From NCBI RefSeq assembly GCF_001887595.1, contig NZ_CP017480.1, positions 2,694,001 through 2,758,000 of the forward strand: a DNA stretch of 64,000 nt, written 5' to 3'. The position numbers and the translations under genes are program-made. The notes below the pieces were generated by a model. That model had not been told where the DNA came from. It saw only the letters and a list, made by a program, of their open reading frames with translations, and ran no database searches. Shown piece by piece: positions 8,357 to 17,510 of the stretch (its first letter is position 1; every line of letters begins with the position of its first letter). This DNA comes from Luteibacter rhizovicinus DSM 16549 (GTDB lineage Bacteria > Pseudomonadota > Gammaproteobacteria > Xanthomonadales > Rhodanobacteraceae).

Positions 8357-10006
8357 ATGAGGGGAATGACTATCAAACTTGGCCTGCTTGCGTGCGTGAC
8401 CGCCATCGCGACGCTGACGGCTGTCGCCGTTTCGGCTGCCGACGTGAAAGCAGCCCGCGCCTGGGCGGGTCCGGAATACACCCGCGTGGTCTTCGATCTG
8501 TCCGGTCCGGCCGCCTACAAGATGTCGCAGGGCGATGTGCCCGGCAGCGTCGTGCTGGATATCGCGGGTAGCTCGGTGACGGGTGATTTTTCGGCGCCGG
8601 GCGGACAAGGCCTGTTCAAATCGATGAGCGTGAGCAAGCAGGGTGGCTCGGCGCGGCTGGTCGCGACGGTCGATCCCAGGGCGAAGCCGAAGAGCTTCCT
8701 GCTCAAGCCGGCCGGCGACTACGGCTATCGCCTGGTGCTGGATCTCTATCCGGGTGGGCAGAGCGATCCGGGCGACAACCCGCCCCCGGCCGCCGACCAC
8801 GACTCGCCGTCCGTCGCGTCAGCTGGCAACGACGACGACGCTGAGGCATCCGCGCCAGCGCAGGCGCCCCTGCCGACACGCGGCAGCCGCAACTCGCGCA
8901 GCAAGTCGGTGCCGGCGGGCAAGCCTCCCATGCTGCCCACCGGTGACCGCAAGGTGGTGGTCGCCATCGACGCCGGTCATGGCGGCGAAGATCCGGGCGC
9001 GAAAGGCGCGACCGGCCTTCGCGAGAAGGACGTCACCCTCCAGGTGGCCCGCGAACTGGCTGACCAGATCAACCGCCAGCCCGGCATGCAGGCCGTTCTG
9101 ACGCGCAACGGCGACTACTTCATTCCGTTGAAGCGGCGCTACGAAATCGCGCGGGAGCACAACGCGGACATGTTCGTGTCCATCCACGCCGACGCCTTCA
9201 AGAACGGCGACGCCAAGGGCTCCTCCGTCTGGGTGCTGTCCCCGCGCGGCAAGACCAGTGAGGCCTCACGCTGGCTGGCCGATCGTGAAAACCGCGCCGA
9301 TCTGGTCGGCGGCGTTTCGCTCGACGACAAGGACGACAGTCTTGCCGCCGTCCTGCTGGACCTCCAGCAGGGCTACGCCATGCAGGCCAGCGAATCCATC
9401 GCCGGCAACGTGCTCAAGGCCTTGGGTCGCCTGGGCCCGACGCATCGCGGCTATGTCGAGCGCGCCAACTTCGTCGTGCTGCGCTCGCCGGACGTTCCGT
9501 CGATCCTGGTCGAGACCGCGTTCATCACCAACCCGGCGGAAGAAACCCGTCTGCGTGACGACGGTCATCGCCGCGAACTGGCCACGGCCGTGCTCGGCGG
9601 TGTGCGCAATTATTTCGAATCGATGCCGCCGCCGGGCACGTGGTTTGCCGCCCAGGCCGCACGCCGCAACGGTGGCTCGCTGGCCAGCACCGCGGCGTCC
9701 GCACCAGCGGCGCCGGCCGTCGCTGCCGACGCCGGTGCGGTCGCCTCGGATGCGGTCAAGGCGGCCACGCGCGCTACGCCACCCCGAAAGACCCTGGCCA
9801 GGGCCGACACCACGGCCTCGGTGGCGAAGGCATCGAACGGTCGCGCCGATGACAACGTGCGTGACCTGCACCGGGTCAACCGGGGTGAGACGCTCACCGG
9901 TATCGCCAACCAGTACGGCGTGTCCGTTGGCGCGCTGAAGATGGCCAACAAGATGAACGACGACAACGTCCGCATCGGCTCGGTCATGGTGATTCCCTCC
10001 GGCTGA
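8357..10006 (+). CDS. amiB: N-acetylmuramoyl-L-alanine amidase with AMIN and LysM domains
   Basis: A periplasmic zinc amidase (549 aa) that cleaves septal peptidoglycan between MurNAc and the stem peptide during cell separation. After a signal peptide (hydrophobic GLLACVTAIATLTAVAVSA) come an AMIN domain (to about residue 130), a low-complexity linker, the Amidase_3 domain with VVAIDAGHGGEDPGAKG, VLTRNGDYFIPLKRR and SILVETAFITNPAEE (zinc and catalytic residues), and a C-terminal LysM domain (HRVNRGETLTGIANQYGVS). Starts at ATG 8357 or ATG 8366 are both possible; neither has a well-spaced ribosome site. The domain order and the mutL neighbour match E. coli AmiB. Confidence 0.93.
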   Translation: MRGMTIKLGLLACVTAIATLTAVAVSAADVKAARAWAGPEYTRVVFDLSGPAAYKMSQGDVPGSVVLDIAGSSVTGDFSAPGGQGLFKSMSVSKQGGSARLVATVDPRAKPKSFLLKPAGDYGYRLVLDLYPGGQSDPGDNPPPAADHDSPSVASAGNDDDAEASAPAQAPLPTRGSRNSRSKSVPAGKPPMLPTGDRKVVVAIDAGHGGEDPGAKGATGLREKDVTLQVARELADQINRQPGMQAVLTRNGDYFIPLKRRYEIAREHNADMFVSIHADAFKNGDAKGSSVWVLSPRGKTSEASRWLADRENRADLVGGVSLDDKDDSLAAVLLDLQQGYAMQASESIAGNVLKALGRLGPTHRGYVERANFVVLRSPDVPSILVETAFITNPAEETRLRDDGHRRELATAVLGGVRNYFESMPPPGTWFAAQAARRNGGSLASTAASAPAAPAVAADAGAVASDAVKAATRATPPRKTLARADTTASVAKASNGRADDNVRDLHRVNRGETLTGIANQYGVSVGALKMANKMNDDNVRIGSVMVIPSG

Positions 10007-10075
10007 CGCGGTGAGGCGTCCGGTGGGGCCTTGGGCTATCCTTTCGACCTGAAAGCACGTCAGGTCGTACCCCTC

Positions 10076-11932
10076 ATGCCCAGCATCCGTCCCCTGCCAC
10101 CCGAGTTGATCAACCAGATCGCGGCTGGCGAAGTGATCGAACGCCCCGCCTCCGTGGTGAAGGAACTCGTCGAGAACAGCATCGACGCCGGCGCGCGCCG
10201 CATCGAGGTCGACATCGAGCAGGGTGGCACCCGGCTGATACGTGTGCGCGACGACGGTGGCGGCATTCCGCGTGACGAACTCGCGCTGGCCGTGGCCTCG
10301 CATGCGACGAGCAAGATCGGCAGCTTCGACGACCTCGAACGCGTCGCCAGCATGGGTTTTCGTGGCGAAGCGCTGGCCTCGGTATCGTCGGTGGCGCGCT
10401 TCTCGTTGACCTCGAGGCACCAGGGCGAAGACGCCGCGTGGCGCATCGAAGTCGACGGCGGGCGCCTGCAGGAGGCACGTCCGGCGCAGCATCCGCCGGG
10501 AACCACGATCGAAGTACGCGACCTCTTCTACAACGTACCGGCTCGCCGCAAGTTCCTCCGTGCCGAGCGGACGGAGTTCGCCCACATCGACGACCTGCTG
10601 AAGTCGCTCGCGCTGGCGCGCGAAGGCGTCGACATCCGCCTGACCCACAACGGCAAGCCGGTGCGCCTGCTGAAGCCGGCGCGCGACGAAAACGCAGCCC
10701 TCGCGCGCGTCGCCGAAGTGCTCGGCCCTGAGTTTCCCGGGCAGGCCCTGCGCGTGGAGCATGAGGCGGCCGGTTTGCGGCTCTCAGGCTGGGTCGGCTT
10801 GCCGACGGCGTCGCGCTCGCAGGCCGACCAGCAGTATTTCTATGTCAACGGCCGCCTGGTGCGCGATCGCATTGTCGCCCATGCGGTTCGCCAGGCGTAT
10901 TCGGACGTGCTGTTCCATGGTCGCCACGCGGTGTTCGTCCTGTTCCTGCAACTGGACCCGAGCGGCGTCGATGTGAACGTGCATCCGGCGAAGAACGAAG
11001 TACGTTTTCGCGAACAGCGCCTGATCCACGATTTCCTGTTCCGCACCCTGCACGAGGCGCTGGCGCAGACACGCGCCGGTGCGACGGCACCGGCGGGAGA
11101 ATCCGCCACGCCGATGGCGGCCGCCGGCAGTGACTATCGCCCGGTCGGTTCGTTTCCGGCAGTCGCCACGCAAGGGTCGCCGGCCATGCCGGCGTGGCCG
11201 CAGTCGTCCAGCCAGTCGCGGCTGAGTCTTGGTGTGCGTGACGAACCTCTCGCCGATTACGCGACGCTGTTCGGTGCGGCCAACGCACCGCGCCCTGCCG
11301 GCACTTGGACGCCGCCGGCCGGCAACGAGCCAGATGCCAGCAGCGACGTGCCACCCCTGGGCTATGCCATCGCCCAGCTGAAGAATATCTATGTCCTCGC
11401 CGAGAACGAGCACGGCCTGATCCTGGTCGACATGCATGCGGCGCACGAGCGCATCACCTACGAAAAGCTCAAGAACGGCCGCGTCACCGCCAACCTGCGC
11501 TCGCAGATGATGCTCGTGCCCTTGACGATCGCGGTCAGCGCGCGCGAAGCCGCGGCCGCCGAGGAGCATGCCGATGCCCTGGCGGAATGGGGTCTCGAAC
11601 TGTCGCGCAGTGGGCCGTCAGGCGTCGTCGTGCGTCGTATCCCGTCGCTGCTCGAAGGCGCCGACGTCGCCCAGCTGACGCGCGATGTCCTCGGCGAGCT
11701 GGCCCAGCACGGTAGCTCGCGCCGCCTGGAAGAGCTCGAAAACGAACTGCTCTCGACCATGGCCTGCCATGGCTCGGTGCGCGCGGGCCGACGCCTGGGT
11801 ATTCCCGAGATGAATGCGCTGCTCCGTGAAATGGAAGCCACCGAGCGCTCGGGACAATGCAATCACGGCCGGCCTACCTGGGTACAGTTATCGCTGGGCG
11901 AGCTGGATCGCCTGTTCCTTCGCGGTCGCTGA
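10076..11932 (+). CDS. mutL: DNA mismatch repair protein MutL
   Basis: MutL (618 aa) links mismatch recognition by MutS to strand incision. The GHKL ATPase domain shows [26 protein letters not shown] and [12 protein letters not shown]. The C-terminal domain contains [12 protein letters not shown], which fits the endonuclease motif DQHA-X2-E-X4-E with M for Q, and later ACHGSVRAG and CNHGRPTW. It is therefore the nicking type found in species without MutH, unlike E. coli MutL. ATG 10076 starts the canonical [20 protein letters not shown]. Upstream neighbour is amiB. Confidence 0.96.
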   Translation: MPSIRPLPPELINQIAAGEVIERPASVVKELVENSIDAGARRIEVDIEQGGTRLIRVRDDGGGIPRDELALAVASHATSKIGSFDDLERVASMGFRGEALASVSSVARFSLTSRHQGEDAAWRIEVDGGRLQEARPAQHPPGTTIEVRDLFYNVPARRKFLRAERTEFAHIDDLLKSLALAREGVDIRLTHNGKPVRLLKPARDENAALARVAEVLGPEFPGQALRVEHEAAGLRLSGWVGLPTASRSQADQQYFYVNGRLVRDRIVAHAVRQAYSDVLFHGRHAVFVLFLQLDPSGVDVNVHPAKNEVRFREQRLIHDFLFRTLHEALAQTRAGATAPAGESATPMAAAGSDYRPVGSFPAVATQGSPAMPAWPQSSSQSRLSLGVRDEPLADYATLFGAANAPRPAGTWTPPAGNEPDASSDVPPLGYAIAQLKNIYVLAENEHGLILVDMHAAHERITYEKLKNGRVTANLRSQMMLVPLTIAVSAREAAAAEEHADALAEWGLELSRSGPSGVVVRRIPSLLEGADVAQLTRDVLGELAQHGSSRRLEELENELLSTMACHGSVRAGRRLGIPEMNALLREMEATERSGQCNHGRPTWVQLSLGELDRLFLRGR

Positions 11933-11957
11933 TCCGTTCCCGCTTTAGCGCTATGCT

Positions 11958-11975
11958 GGACGGATAGACGTCCAA
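11958..11975. promoter_or_regulatory. met-box-like operator upstream of DUF1684 gene
   Basis: GGACGGAT-AGACGTCC, two contiguous octamers resembling the MetJ met box AGACGTCT, then AA. Its complement reads TTGGACGTCTATCCG, nearly the same as the site before the oxidoreductase gene at 17434-17448. TATGCT at 11952-11957 just upstream could be the -10 element, so a bound protein would cover the start site. Confidence 0.4.
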
Positions 11976-11988
11976 ACGAGGTATCGCC

Positions 11989-12882
11989 ATGATCCGCTCG
12001 CTCGCCTTCGCTTCCGTGGTCGCCGTGGCCGCCGGCAGCGCCCTTGCCGGTGACGACTACACCGCCTCCGTCGAGAAAGTCCGCGCCGCCCGTTTGCAGA
12101 CGCTGAAGGCGCCGGATGGCTGGCTCAGCCTCATCGGCCTGGAGTGGCTGCAGCCAGGGGCCAACCGTATCGGCAGCGCGGCGGACAACGATATCGTCCT
12201 GAAGGCCGGCCCGGCGCATCTGGGCACGATCACACTGGACGAAAGCGGCGTCGCCACGATCGAGCTGGCCAGGGGCAGTGGTGCCCTGGTCGATGGCCGC
12301 GAGGTGCAGCGCGCCACCCTGGTCGATGACGGCGGCGCGGGACGCAAGGCTACCGAAGTGAGCTTCGGATCGGCCAAATTCCTGGTCATCGCCCGTGAGG
12401 GCAAGAAGGCGTTGCGCGTGAAGGACGAGAACGCCGATTCACGCACCCACTTCGCGGGGATCGACTATTTCGGCATCGACCCGACGTGGCGCGTGGTCGC
12501 CGACTGGGTGCCGTTCGATCCGCCGCACGAGCTGGAAATCGGCAACGTGCTCGGCGGCATCGACAAGGAAAAAGTCCCGGGCAAGGCCGTGTTCGTCCGC
12601 GACGGCCACACGTTCGAGCTCTACCCGATCCAGGAAGAACCCGATTCGCTGTTCTTCGTCTTTGCCGACCGCACCAGCGGCAAGGAAACCTACGGCGCGG
12701 CGCGTTTTCTCGATACCGCGCTGGCGAAGGACGGCAAGCTGATTCTCGATTTCAACGAAGCACGGAACCCGCCGTGCGCTTTCACGCCTTATGCCACCTG
12801 TCCGCTGGCGCCGCCGGAGAACCGTCTGGATGTGCGCGTGACCGCCGGCGAGAAGAAGTACGCCGGCGGTGGGCATAGCTGA
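11989..12882 (+). CDS. DUF1684 domain-containing exported protein
   Basis: A 297-aa protein with a Sec signal peptide (MIRSLAFASVVAVAAGSALA, then GDDY). The rest matches the DUF1684 family, recognisable by APDGWLSLIGLEWLQPG, the FHA-like beta-rich N-half and the C-terminal KLILDFNEARNPPCAFTPYA. No enzymatic function is established for the family as far as I can say. The gene is monocistronic: REP hairpins follow it and the next gene runs the other way. A met-box-like element sits in its leader. Confidence 0.85.
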   Translation: MIRSLAFASVVAVAAGSALAGDDYTASVEKVRAARLQTLKAPDGWLSLIGLEWLQPGANRIGSAADNDIVLKAGPAHLGTITLDESGVATIELARGSGALVDGREVQRATLVDDGGAGRKATEVSFGSAKFLVIAREGKKALRVKDENADSRTHFAGIDYFGIDPTWRVVADWVPFDPPHELEIGNVLGGIDKEKVPGKAVFVRDGHTFELYPIQEEPDSLFFVFADRTSGKETYGAARFLDTALAKDGKLILDFNEARNPPCAFTPYATCPLAPPENRLDVRVTAGEKKYAGGGHS

Positions 12883-12903
12883 CGGTTGTCCGGGCGTAGA
12901 GCG

Positions 12904-12963
12904 TCGCCACTGAAGCGGCTCCCACAGGGGCAGCTCTGTGTGGGAGCCGCTTCAGCGGCGATA
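12904..12963. repeat. REP-like inverted pair 1
   Basis: Two inverted copies of TGTGGGAGCCGCTTCAGCGGCGA separated by about 12 bases. Each copy also folds on itself (CCGCT-TC-AGCGG). It lies between the convergent DUF1684 and crotonase genes. Confidence 0.85.
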
Positions 12964-12975
12964 GGCTTCCTGGTC

Positions 12976-13758
12976 TCAAACGCCCTTGAACGACGGCTTG
13001 CGACGCTCGAGGAAGGCGCTCGTGCCCTCGCGCATGTCTTCCGTGGAAAACGCGATCGCGAAGCCCTGCGTCTCGAACGCCAGGCCCTGGTCGATCGCGC
13101 ATTCGCCGCCTTCGATCACGGCTTCCAGGATGCCCTTGAGCGCCAGCGGCGCGGCGGCGGCGAGCTGGTCGGCCATGGCGTCCACGGTCGCGTCGAGTTC
13201 CTCGGCGGCGACCACGCGGGCCACGATGCCGAGCCGCTCGGCGCGCGCCGCATCGATCTGTTGACCCAGCAGGCACAGTTCCAGTGCCGCACCGCGGCCG
13301 GCCAGGCGGGAGAGACGCTGCGTGCCACCGAAGCCGGGGATCAGCCCGAGGCCGATCTCGGGCTGGCCGAACTTCGCCTTCTCGCTGGCCACGCGGATAT
13401 GACAGGCCATCGCCAGCTCCATGCCGCCGCCGAGGGCGTAGCCCTGGATCTTGCCGATGACCGGCTTGCCGAGGCGTTCCACGGCGAGCATCAGGTCCTG
13501 CCCGGCACGCGATGCGGCCTGCGCTCTCACCGGGGCCCACGCCGTCATTTCCGAGATGTCCGCGCCGGCCACGAACGCCTTCTCGCCCGCACCGGCCAGG
13601 ATGACCACGCGCACGGCGTCGTCCTGTGCGGCCTGGCGGAACGCGAGGGTCAGCTCGGCGATCGTCTCCTGGTTGAGCGCGTTGAGCTTGTCGGGGCGGT
13701 TGACGGTGATCGTGCGGACGGCGGCGCGGTCCGCGGTGGTCAGGTTGCGGAAAGCCAT
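12976..13758 (-). CDS. enoyl-CoA hydratase / crotonase family protein
   Basis: A 260-aa crotonase-fold protein, probably hydrating enoyl-CoA in fatty-acid or amino-acid breakdown. The oxyanion-hole segments AGEKAFVAGADISEM and GYALGGGMELAMACHIR are typical, and the two acidic residues expected for hydratases lie in GGMELAMACH and FGQPEIGLGLIPGFGGTQ. The C-terminus (AFLERRKPSFKG) is characteristic of short-chain enoyl-CoA hydratases. ATG 13758 is chosen because AGGAAT precedes it and MAFRN begins the fold; the frame is open further upstream. Substrate range cannot be read from the sequence. Confidence 0.9.
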   Translation of the reverse strand: MAFRNLTTADRAAVRTITVNRPDKLNALNQETIAELTLAFRQAAQDDAVRVVILAGAGEKAFVAGADISEMTAWAPVRAQAASRAGQDLMLAVERLGKPVIGKIQGYALGGGMELAMACHIRVASEKAKFGQPEIGLGLIPGFGGTQRLSRLAGRGAALELCLLGQQIDAARAERLGIVARVVAAEELDATVDAMADQLAAAAPLALKGILEAVIEGGECAIDQGLAFETQGFAIAFSTEDMREGTSAFLERRKPSFKGV

Positions 13759-13903
13759 GGCGATTCCTGGCGAGGGGATGAGGAGGCGAATGTTAGCAGG
13801 GGAACCTTTACCCCTCTGAGGCGTCTGATGGCGAACGGGCGGCCTCGTGGCCGATGGACTATCCTCCACGCACGCTCAAAGTTCCGGGTTCACGGAGAAC
13901 GGG

Positions 13904-14617
13904 ATGTCACCCTTGCGTTTCCTGGTCATCGCCCTGTCACTGCTTAGTGGCGTGGCGCTTGCACAGTCGGCCCCGACCTTACCGGCATCCGGGGCACCGG
14001 CGATCGACAAGGCCAAGCTGTCCTATGCGATCGGTTACCAGATAGGTACCCAGTTCGCCAACAGCGCGCAGCCCGATGTCGACATTGCCGTACTGGTGAA
14101 GGCCTTGCAGGACGGTTATGCCAAGCGTGCCCCCGGCGTGCCGATCGACGTCATGCAGCAGCAGCTTGTGAACTTCGACGCCAAGGTGCAGCGGGATTCC
14201 GCCGTCGAGTTCCGTCGCGTGGCGACGGCGAACGCGCAGCGTAGCGCCGACTTCCTCGCGCGTAACCGCACGCGACCCGGCGTGGTCACACTGCCATCGG
14301 GCATCCAGTACGCGGTGCTGACCAAGGGTCGCGGCGCGCAGGCACAGATGACCAGCACGGTGGTGGTGAATTACCGCGGCGCGCTCATCGATGGCACCGA
14401 GTTCGACAGTTCCTACGCCCATGGCAAGCCCGTGACCTTCACGGTGAACCGCGTCATCGCGGGCTGGCAGGACGTGATCCCGCGCATGCGTGTCGGTGAC
14501 AAGTGGAAGGTGGTGATTCCGCCGGCCCTTGCGTACGGTGAGCGAGGCGAATTGCCGCGCATCGGGCCAAACGAAGCCCTCGTCTTCGACATCGAACTGG
14601 TCGACATCCAGCAGTAA
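13904..14617 (+). CDS. secreted FKBP-type peptidyl-prolyl cis-trans isomerase
   Basis: A 237-aa exported prolyl isomerase of the FkpA/Mip type that helps fold periplasmic or outer-membrane proteins. A signal peptide (LRFLVIALSLLSGVALAQ) is followed by the helical FKBP_N dimerisation domain (about residues 38-135; KLSYAIGYQIGTQFAN) and the FKBP_C catalytic domain (about 145-237; VNYRGALIDGTEFDSSY, GWQDVIPRMRVGDKWKV, PALAYGERG). ATG 13904 has GGAGA at good spacing. The next genes (DUF1289, Nudix, sulfurtransferase) follow in the same direction after 18 bases. Confidence 0.92.
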   Translation: MSPLRFLVIALSLLSGVALAQSAPTLPASGAPAIDKAKLSYAIGYQIGTQFANSAQPDVDIAVLVKALQDGYAKRAPGVPIDVMQQQLVNFDAKVQRDSAVEFRRVATANAQRSADFLARNRTRPGVVTLPSGIQYAVLTKGRGAQAQMTSTVVVNYRGALIDGTEFDSSYAHGKPVTFTVNRVIAGWQDVIPRMRVGDKWKVVIPPALAYGERGELPRIGPNEALVFDIELVDIQQ

Positions 14618-14635
14618 CCGGAGCGGGGCGCTAGA

Positions 14636-14833
14636 ATGGCCGACGGTATGGCCATCGTCCCCTCGTCAACGCTTCCCCTGACGCCCTGCACCGGCGTGTG
14701 TCGTCTCGACACGCGTGGCCTGTGCGAGGGCTGCCTGCGCACGGGTGACGAGATCGCCCGCTGGTCGACGATGGACGATGTACAGAAGCTCTGGATCATG
14801 GACGAGGTCCTTCCTCACCGGCAGGCCGGCTGA
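14636..14833 (+). CDS. DUF1289 domain small cysteine-rich protein
   Basis: A 65-aa protein with four cysteines in the DUF1289 pattern: PCTGVCRLDTRGLCEGCLRT, followed by DEIARWSTMDD. The spacing suggests an iron-sulfur or zinc site, but the family has no settled function. The start could also be ATG 14648. Its last base is shared with the start codon of the Nudix gene, so the two are translationally coupled. Confidence 0.85.
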   Translation: MADGMAIVPSSTLPLTPCTGVCRLDTRGLCEGCLRTGDEIARWSTMDDVQKLWIMDEVLPHRQAG

Positions 14834-15438
14834 TGGACGACCTGCTGGCGAGACTGCGTGGCGCGCTGCTTCCGCTCGATGCGCCGCCGGGTCCACGCGG
14901 CTGGAACCATGACGACATGGCTGAGCTCATCGGCGCCACGCCGCGCCGCGCCGCAGCCGTCCTCATCGGTATTCGCGACGACCGTGAGCAACGCGTCGTG
15001 CTCACCGTGCGCACGGACACCTTGCAGCAGCATGCGGGGCAGGTGGCTTTTCCCGGCGGGCGTGTCGAGCCTGACGACGTCGATGTCGTCGCCACCGCGC
15101 TGCGCGAGAGCGAGGAGGAGATCGGCCTCGATGCAGGCATGGTCACGCCGCTCGGGTTCCTTGAAGCCTTCGAGACGATCAGTGGCTATTCGGTGACACC
15201 CGTGGTCGCCCGGATCGCGGCGAACGCGGTGCTCAAGCCGGATCCGGGCGAGGTCGCCGAAGTCTTCGAGGTGCCCTTCGCCTTCTTCCTGGAGCCGGCC
15301 AACCTGCGACGGTATACGATGGATTTTCGCGGCCATCGACGGGACATGGTCGAGTTTCTCCATGCGGGTTACCGCATCTGGGGCGTCACCGCGGCGATTC
15401 TCTACAACCTCCTGAAGCGGATGGGTCATCCATGTTGA
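14833..15438 (+). CDS. NUDIX hydrolase, CoA pyrophosphatase (NudL-like)
   Basis: A 201-aa Nudix protein of the UPF0035/NudL group, which in relatives cleaves CoA to phosphopantetheine and 3',5'-ADP. The Nudix box is GGRVEPDDVDVVATALRESE followed by EEIGL, and the group-specific upstream block TLQQHAGQVAFPGG is present. It overlaps the start of the sulfurtransferase gene by seven bases. Substrate is inferred from family membership only. Confidence 0.88.
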   Translation: MDDLLARLRGALLPLDAPPGPRGWNHDDMAELIGATPRRAAAVLIGIRDDREQRVVLTVRTDTLQQHAGQVAFPGGRVEPDDVDVVATALRESEEEIGLDAGMVTPLGFLEAFETISGYSVTPVVARIAANAVLKPDPGEVAEVFEVPFAFFLEPANLRRYTMDFRGHRRDMVEFLHAGYRIWGVTAAILYNLLKRMGHPC

Positions 15439-16292
15439 TTTCACGCACGCTGGTCGATGCGGCGACTGCCGCGAACCTCCCCACGGACGACGTGCTCTTC
15501 GTCGACTGTCGTTTCGATCTCGCCGATGCCGGCAAGGGTGACCGCGAGTACGCGGCCGGACACATCGTCGGTGCCGTGCGGGGCGACCTCGACCGCGACC
15601 TTGCGGACATGGCGACACCGTCGAACGGGCGGGGTCGCCATCCACTGCCCGAGGCATCGGCGTTCTCGGCGTGGTTGTCGCAGGCGGGGTGGCGGCCGGA
15701 CCTGCAAGTCATCGCCTATGACGCGGCCGGTGGGGCGTTGGCCGCCGCGCGCTTCTGGTGGCTGGCGCGTCTCGCCGGCATCGACAACGTCGCCGTGCTC
15801 GACGGCGGTTGGGCCGCCTGGCTCGAGGCGAACTATCCGGTCGATGCCGGAACCGTGCGGCGGGAGGCCACCTCGGTCCACGTCGCCTTCGACGAGGCGG
15901 GAACGGTGGCGGCCGACGAACTGGCCGAAGGTGTCGCCAGTGGGCGTTTCCTGCTGCTCGATGCGCGCGCAGCCCCGCGCTACCGCGGTGACATCGAGCC
16001 GCTGGATCCGGTCGCCGGGCACGTGCCGGGTGCGAGGAATCATCCGTTCGCGGACAACCTGGACGCGCACGGGCGCTTTCAGCAGCCCGAGGTATTGCGC
16101 CGCGACTTCAACGCGATGATGGGGACGCACGCCGCCGAGGATGTCGTGCATATGTGCGGCTCGGGCGTGACGGCCTGTCATAACCTGCTGGCGATGGAAT
16201 ATGCAGGGCTTTGTGGGTCGCGGCTCTATGCGCCGTCTTGGAGCGGGTGGGTTAGTGATCGGTCGCGCGGTGTGGCCCTGGGCGAAGGGTAG
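15432..16292 (+). CDS. sseA: sulfurtransferase (3-mercaptopyruvate sulfurtransferase type)
   Basis: A 286-aa tandem-rhodanese protein. The inactive N-terminal domain (about 1-135) contains VLFVDCRFDL and AYDAAGGALAAARFWWL; the active C-terminal domain (about 155-280) has the loop CGSGVTA with catalytic C242, the form typical of mercaptopyruvate sulfurtransferases rather than thiosulfate rhodaneses. It is the last gene of the FKBP-DUF1289-Nudix group and is followed by a REP pair. Family assignment is firm, donor substrate less so. Confidence 0.88.
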   Translation: MLISRTLVDAATAANLPTDDVLFVDCRFDLADAGKGDREYAAGHIVGAVRGDLDRDLADMATPSNGRGRHPLPEASAFSAWLSQAGWRPDLQVIAYDAAGGALAAARFWWLARLAGIDNVAVLDGGWAAWLEANYPVDAGTVRREATSVHVAFDEAGTVAADELAEGVASGRFLLLDARAAPRYRGDIEPLDPVAGHVPGARNHPFADNLDAHGRFQQPEVLRRDFNAMMGTHAAEDVVHMCGSGVTACHNLLAMEYAGLCGSRLYAPSWSGWVSDRSRGVALGEG

Positions 16293-16313
16293 CGGTGCGC
16301 GGGGAATGGGAGC

Positions 16314-16385
16314 GTCGCCGCTGAAGCGGCTCCCACAGAGAGCCGCATACGCCAGCCTTTTGTGGGAGCCGCTTCAGCGGCGATA
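16314..16385. repeat. REP-like inverted pair 2
   Basis: Inverted copies of TGTGGGAGCCGCTTCAGCGGCGA at 16314-16336 and 16361-16385, between convergent genes. Confidence 0.85.
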
Positions 16386-16387
16386 GT

Positions 16388-17419
16388 TCACAGCGAAACG
16401 CTGCGCCGTTCGCGTGCACTGATCTGCGCCGCCTCGATCACCCGGATCACGTCGCGGGCCGAATGCGCTTCCACCGGCATCGCGGTGTTCTCACGGATCG
16501 CCGCCGCAACGCCGTCATAAAACGCCGTATAGCGGCCCGGTAATGTGTCGATCACCGTCGCCGTGCCATCGACGTCGGTGAAGCGACCGAACAGCAGCGG
16601 ATCGTCGCTGCCCCAGCCTTCGCCACCGGGGCGGCGTCCCTCGCGCAGCGCGGCTTCCTGGCCATCGATGCCGTACTTTACGAAGCTGCCGCCGTCGCCA
16701 TGGACCAGATAGCGCGGGCCGGGATCGCGCACCAGCACGGACGCGTGCAGCACGGCGCGACGATGCCCGTAGTCGAGCACCAGATGGAAATAGTCGTCGG
16801 CTTTCGCCGCTGCGCGCTGGCGGGTCACGTCGGCCGTGATGGCGTGGGGCATGCCGAAGAGCACTAGTGCCTGGTCGATCAGGTGCGCGCCAAGGTCGTA
16901 GAGCAGGCCCGAACCGGGAGCCTCGGTTTCGCGCCAGCCCTGCTTGATCTCCGGACGGAAGCGATCGAAATGGGCCTCGAAATAAACGACCTCGCCAAGC
17001 CGGCCGTCGTCCACCAGCCGCCGCACGGTCAGGAAGTCGTTATCCCAGCGCCGGTTCTGGAAGACCGAGAGTTTGCGGCCGACCTGGTCGGCAAGACCGA
17101 TGAGCGCCTCGGCTTCGGCCGCGTTGAGCGTAAACGGTTTGTCGACCACGACATGCTTGCCGGCTTCGAGCGCTGCACGTGCCAGTGGCGCGTGCGTCTC
17201 GTTGGGCGTGGCGATGACGACCAGGTCGATGGACGGGTCGGCCAGCAGGTCGCGAGGATCCTCATACGCGACCGCCTCGGGAAAATCGCGGCGGATCTCG
17301 TCGGCGCGGCGGCTGCCGATCGCAGAAAGGTGAAGGCCGTCGGCGGCGGCGATCAGGGGCGCATGAAAGAAGGCGCCTGCCGTGCCATAGCCGATGAGGC
17401 CGGTGGAGATCGGTTGCAT
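16388..17419 (-). CDS. Gfo/Idh/MocA family oxidoreductase
   Basis: A 343-aa NAD(P)-dependent dehydrogenase. The N-terminal Rossmann fold starts STGLIGYGTAGAFFHAPLI; the motif AGKHVVVDKPFTLNAAEA carries the EKP-like lysine, and the substrate domain includes GSGLLYDLGAHLIDQAL with the expected catalytic region D-X3-H. It most resembles the YdgJ/YhhX branch acting on polyols or sugars; the substrate is not determinable here. It diverges from an SDR gene. A met-box-like site lies 15 bases before its ATG. Confidence 0.9.
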   Translation of the reverse strand: MQPISTGLIGYGTAGAFFHAPLIAAADGLHLSAIGSRRADEIRRDFPEAVAYEDPRDLLADPSIDLVVIATPNETHAPLARAALEAGKHVVVDKPFTLNAAEAEALIGLADQVGRKLSVFQNRRWDNDFLTVRRLVDDGRLGEVVYFEAHFDRFRPEIKQGWRETEAPGSGLLYDLGAHLIDQALVLFGMPHAITADVTRQRAAAKADDYFHLVLDYGHRRAVLHASVLVRDPGPRYLVHGDGGSFVKYGIDGQEAALREGRRPGGEGWGSDDPLLFGRFTDVDGTATVIDTLPGRYTAFYDGVAAAIRENTAMPVEAHSARDVIRVIEAAQISARERRSVSL

Positions 17420-17433
17420 GGTCGCTCCTGGGT

Positions 17434-17448
17434 CGGATAGGCGTCCAA
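17434..17448. promoter_or_regulatory. met-box-like operator upstream of Gfo/Idh/MocA gene
   Basis: CGGATAGGCGTCCAA on the plus strand differs by one base from the DUF1684 site at 11961-11975. On the coding strand it reads TTGGACGCCTATCCG and lies directly in the leader of the oxidoreductase gene. Confidence 0.35.
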
Positions 17449-17510
17449 GATTAACGCGGCGGGCCTGACCATTTCATTTAAAGTCGAACGTCCGACGAAG
17501 GAGACCGATC

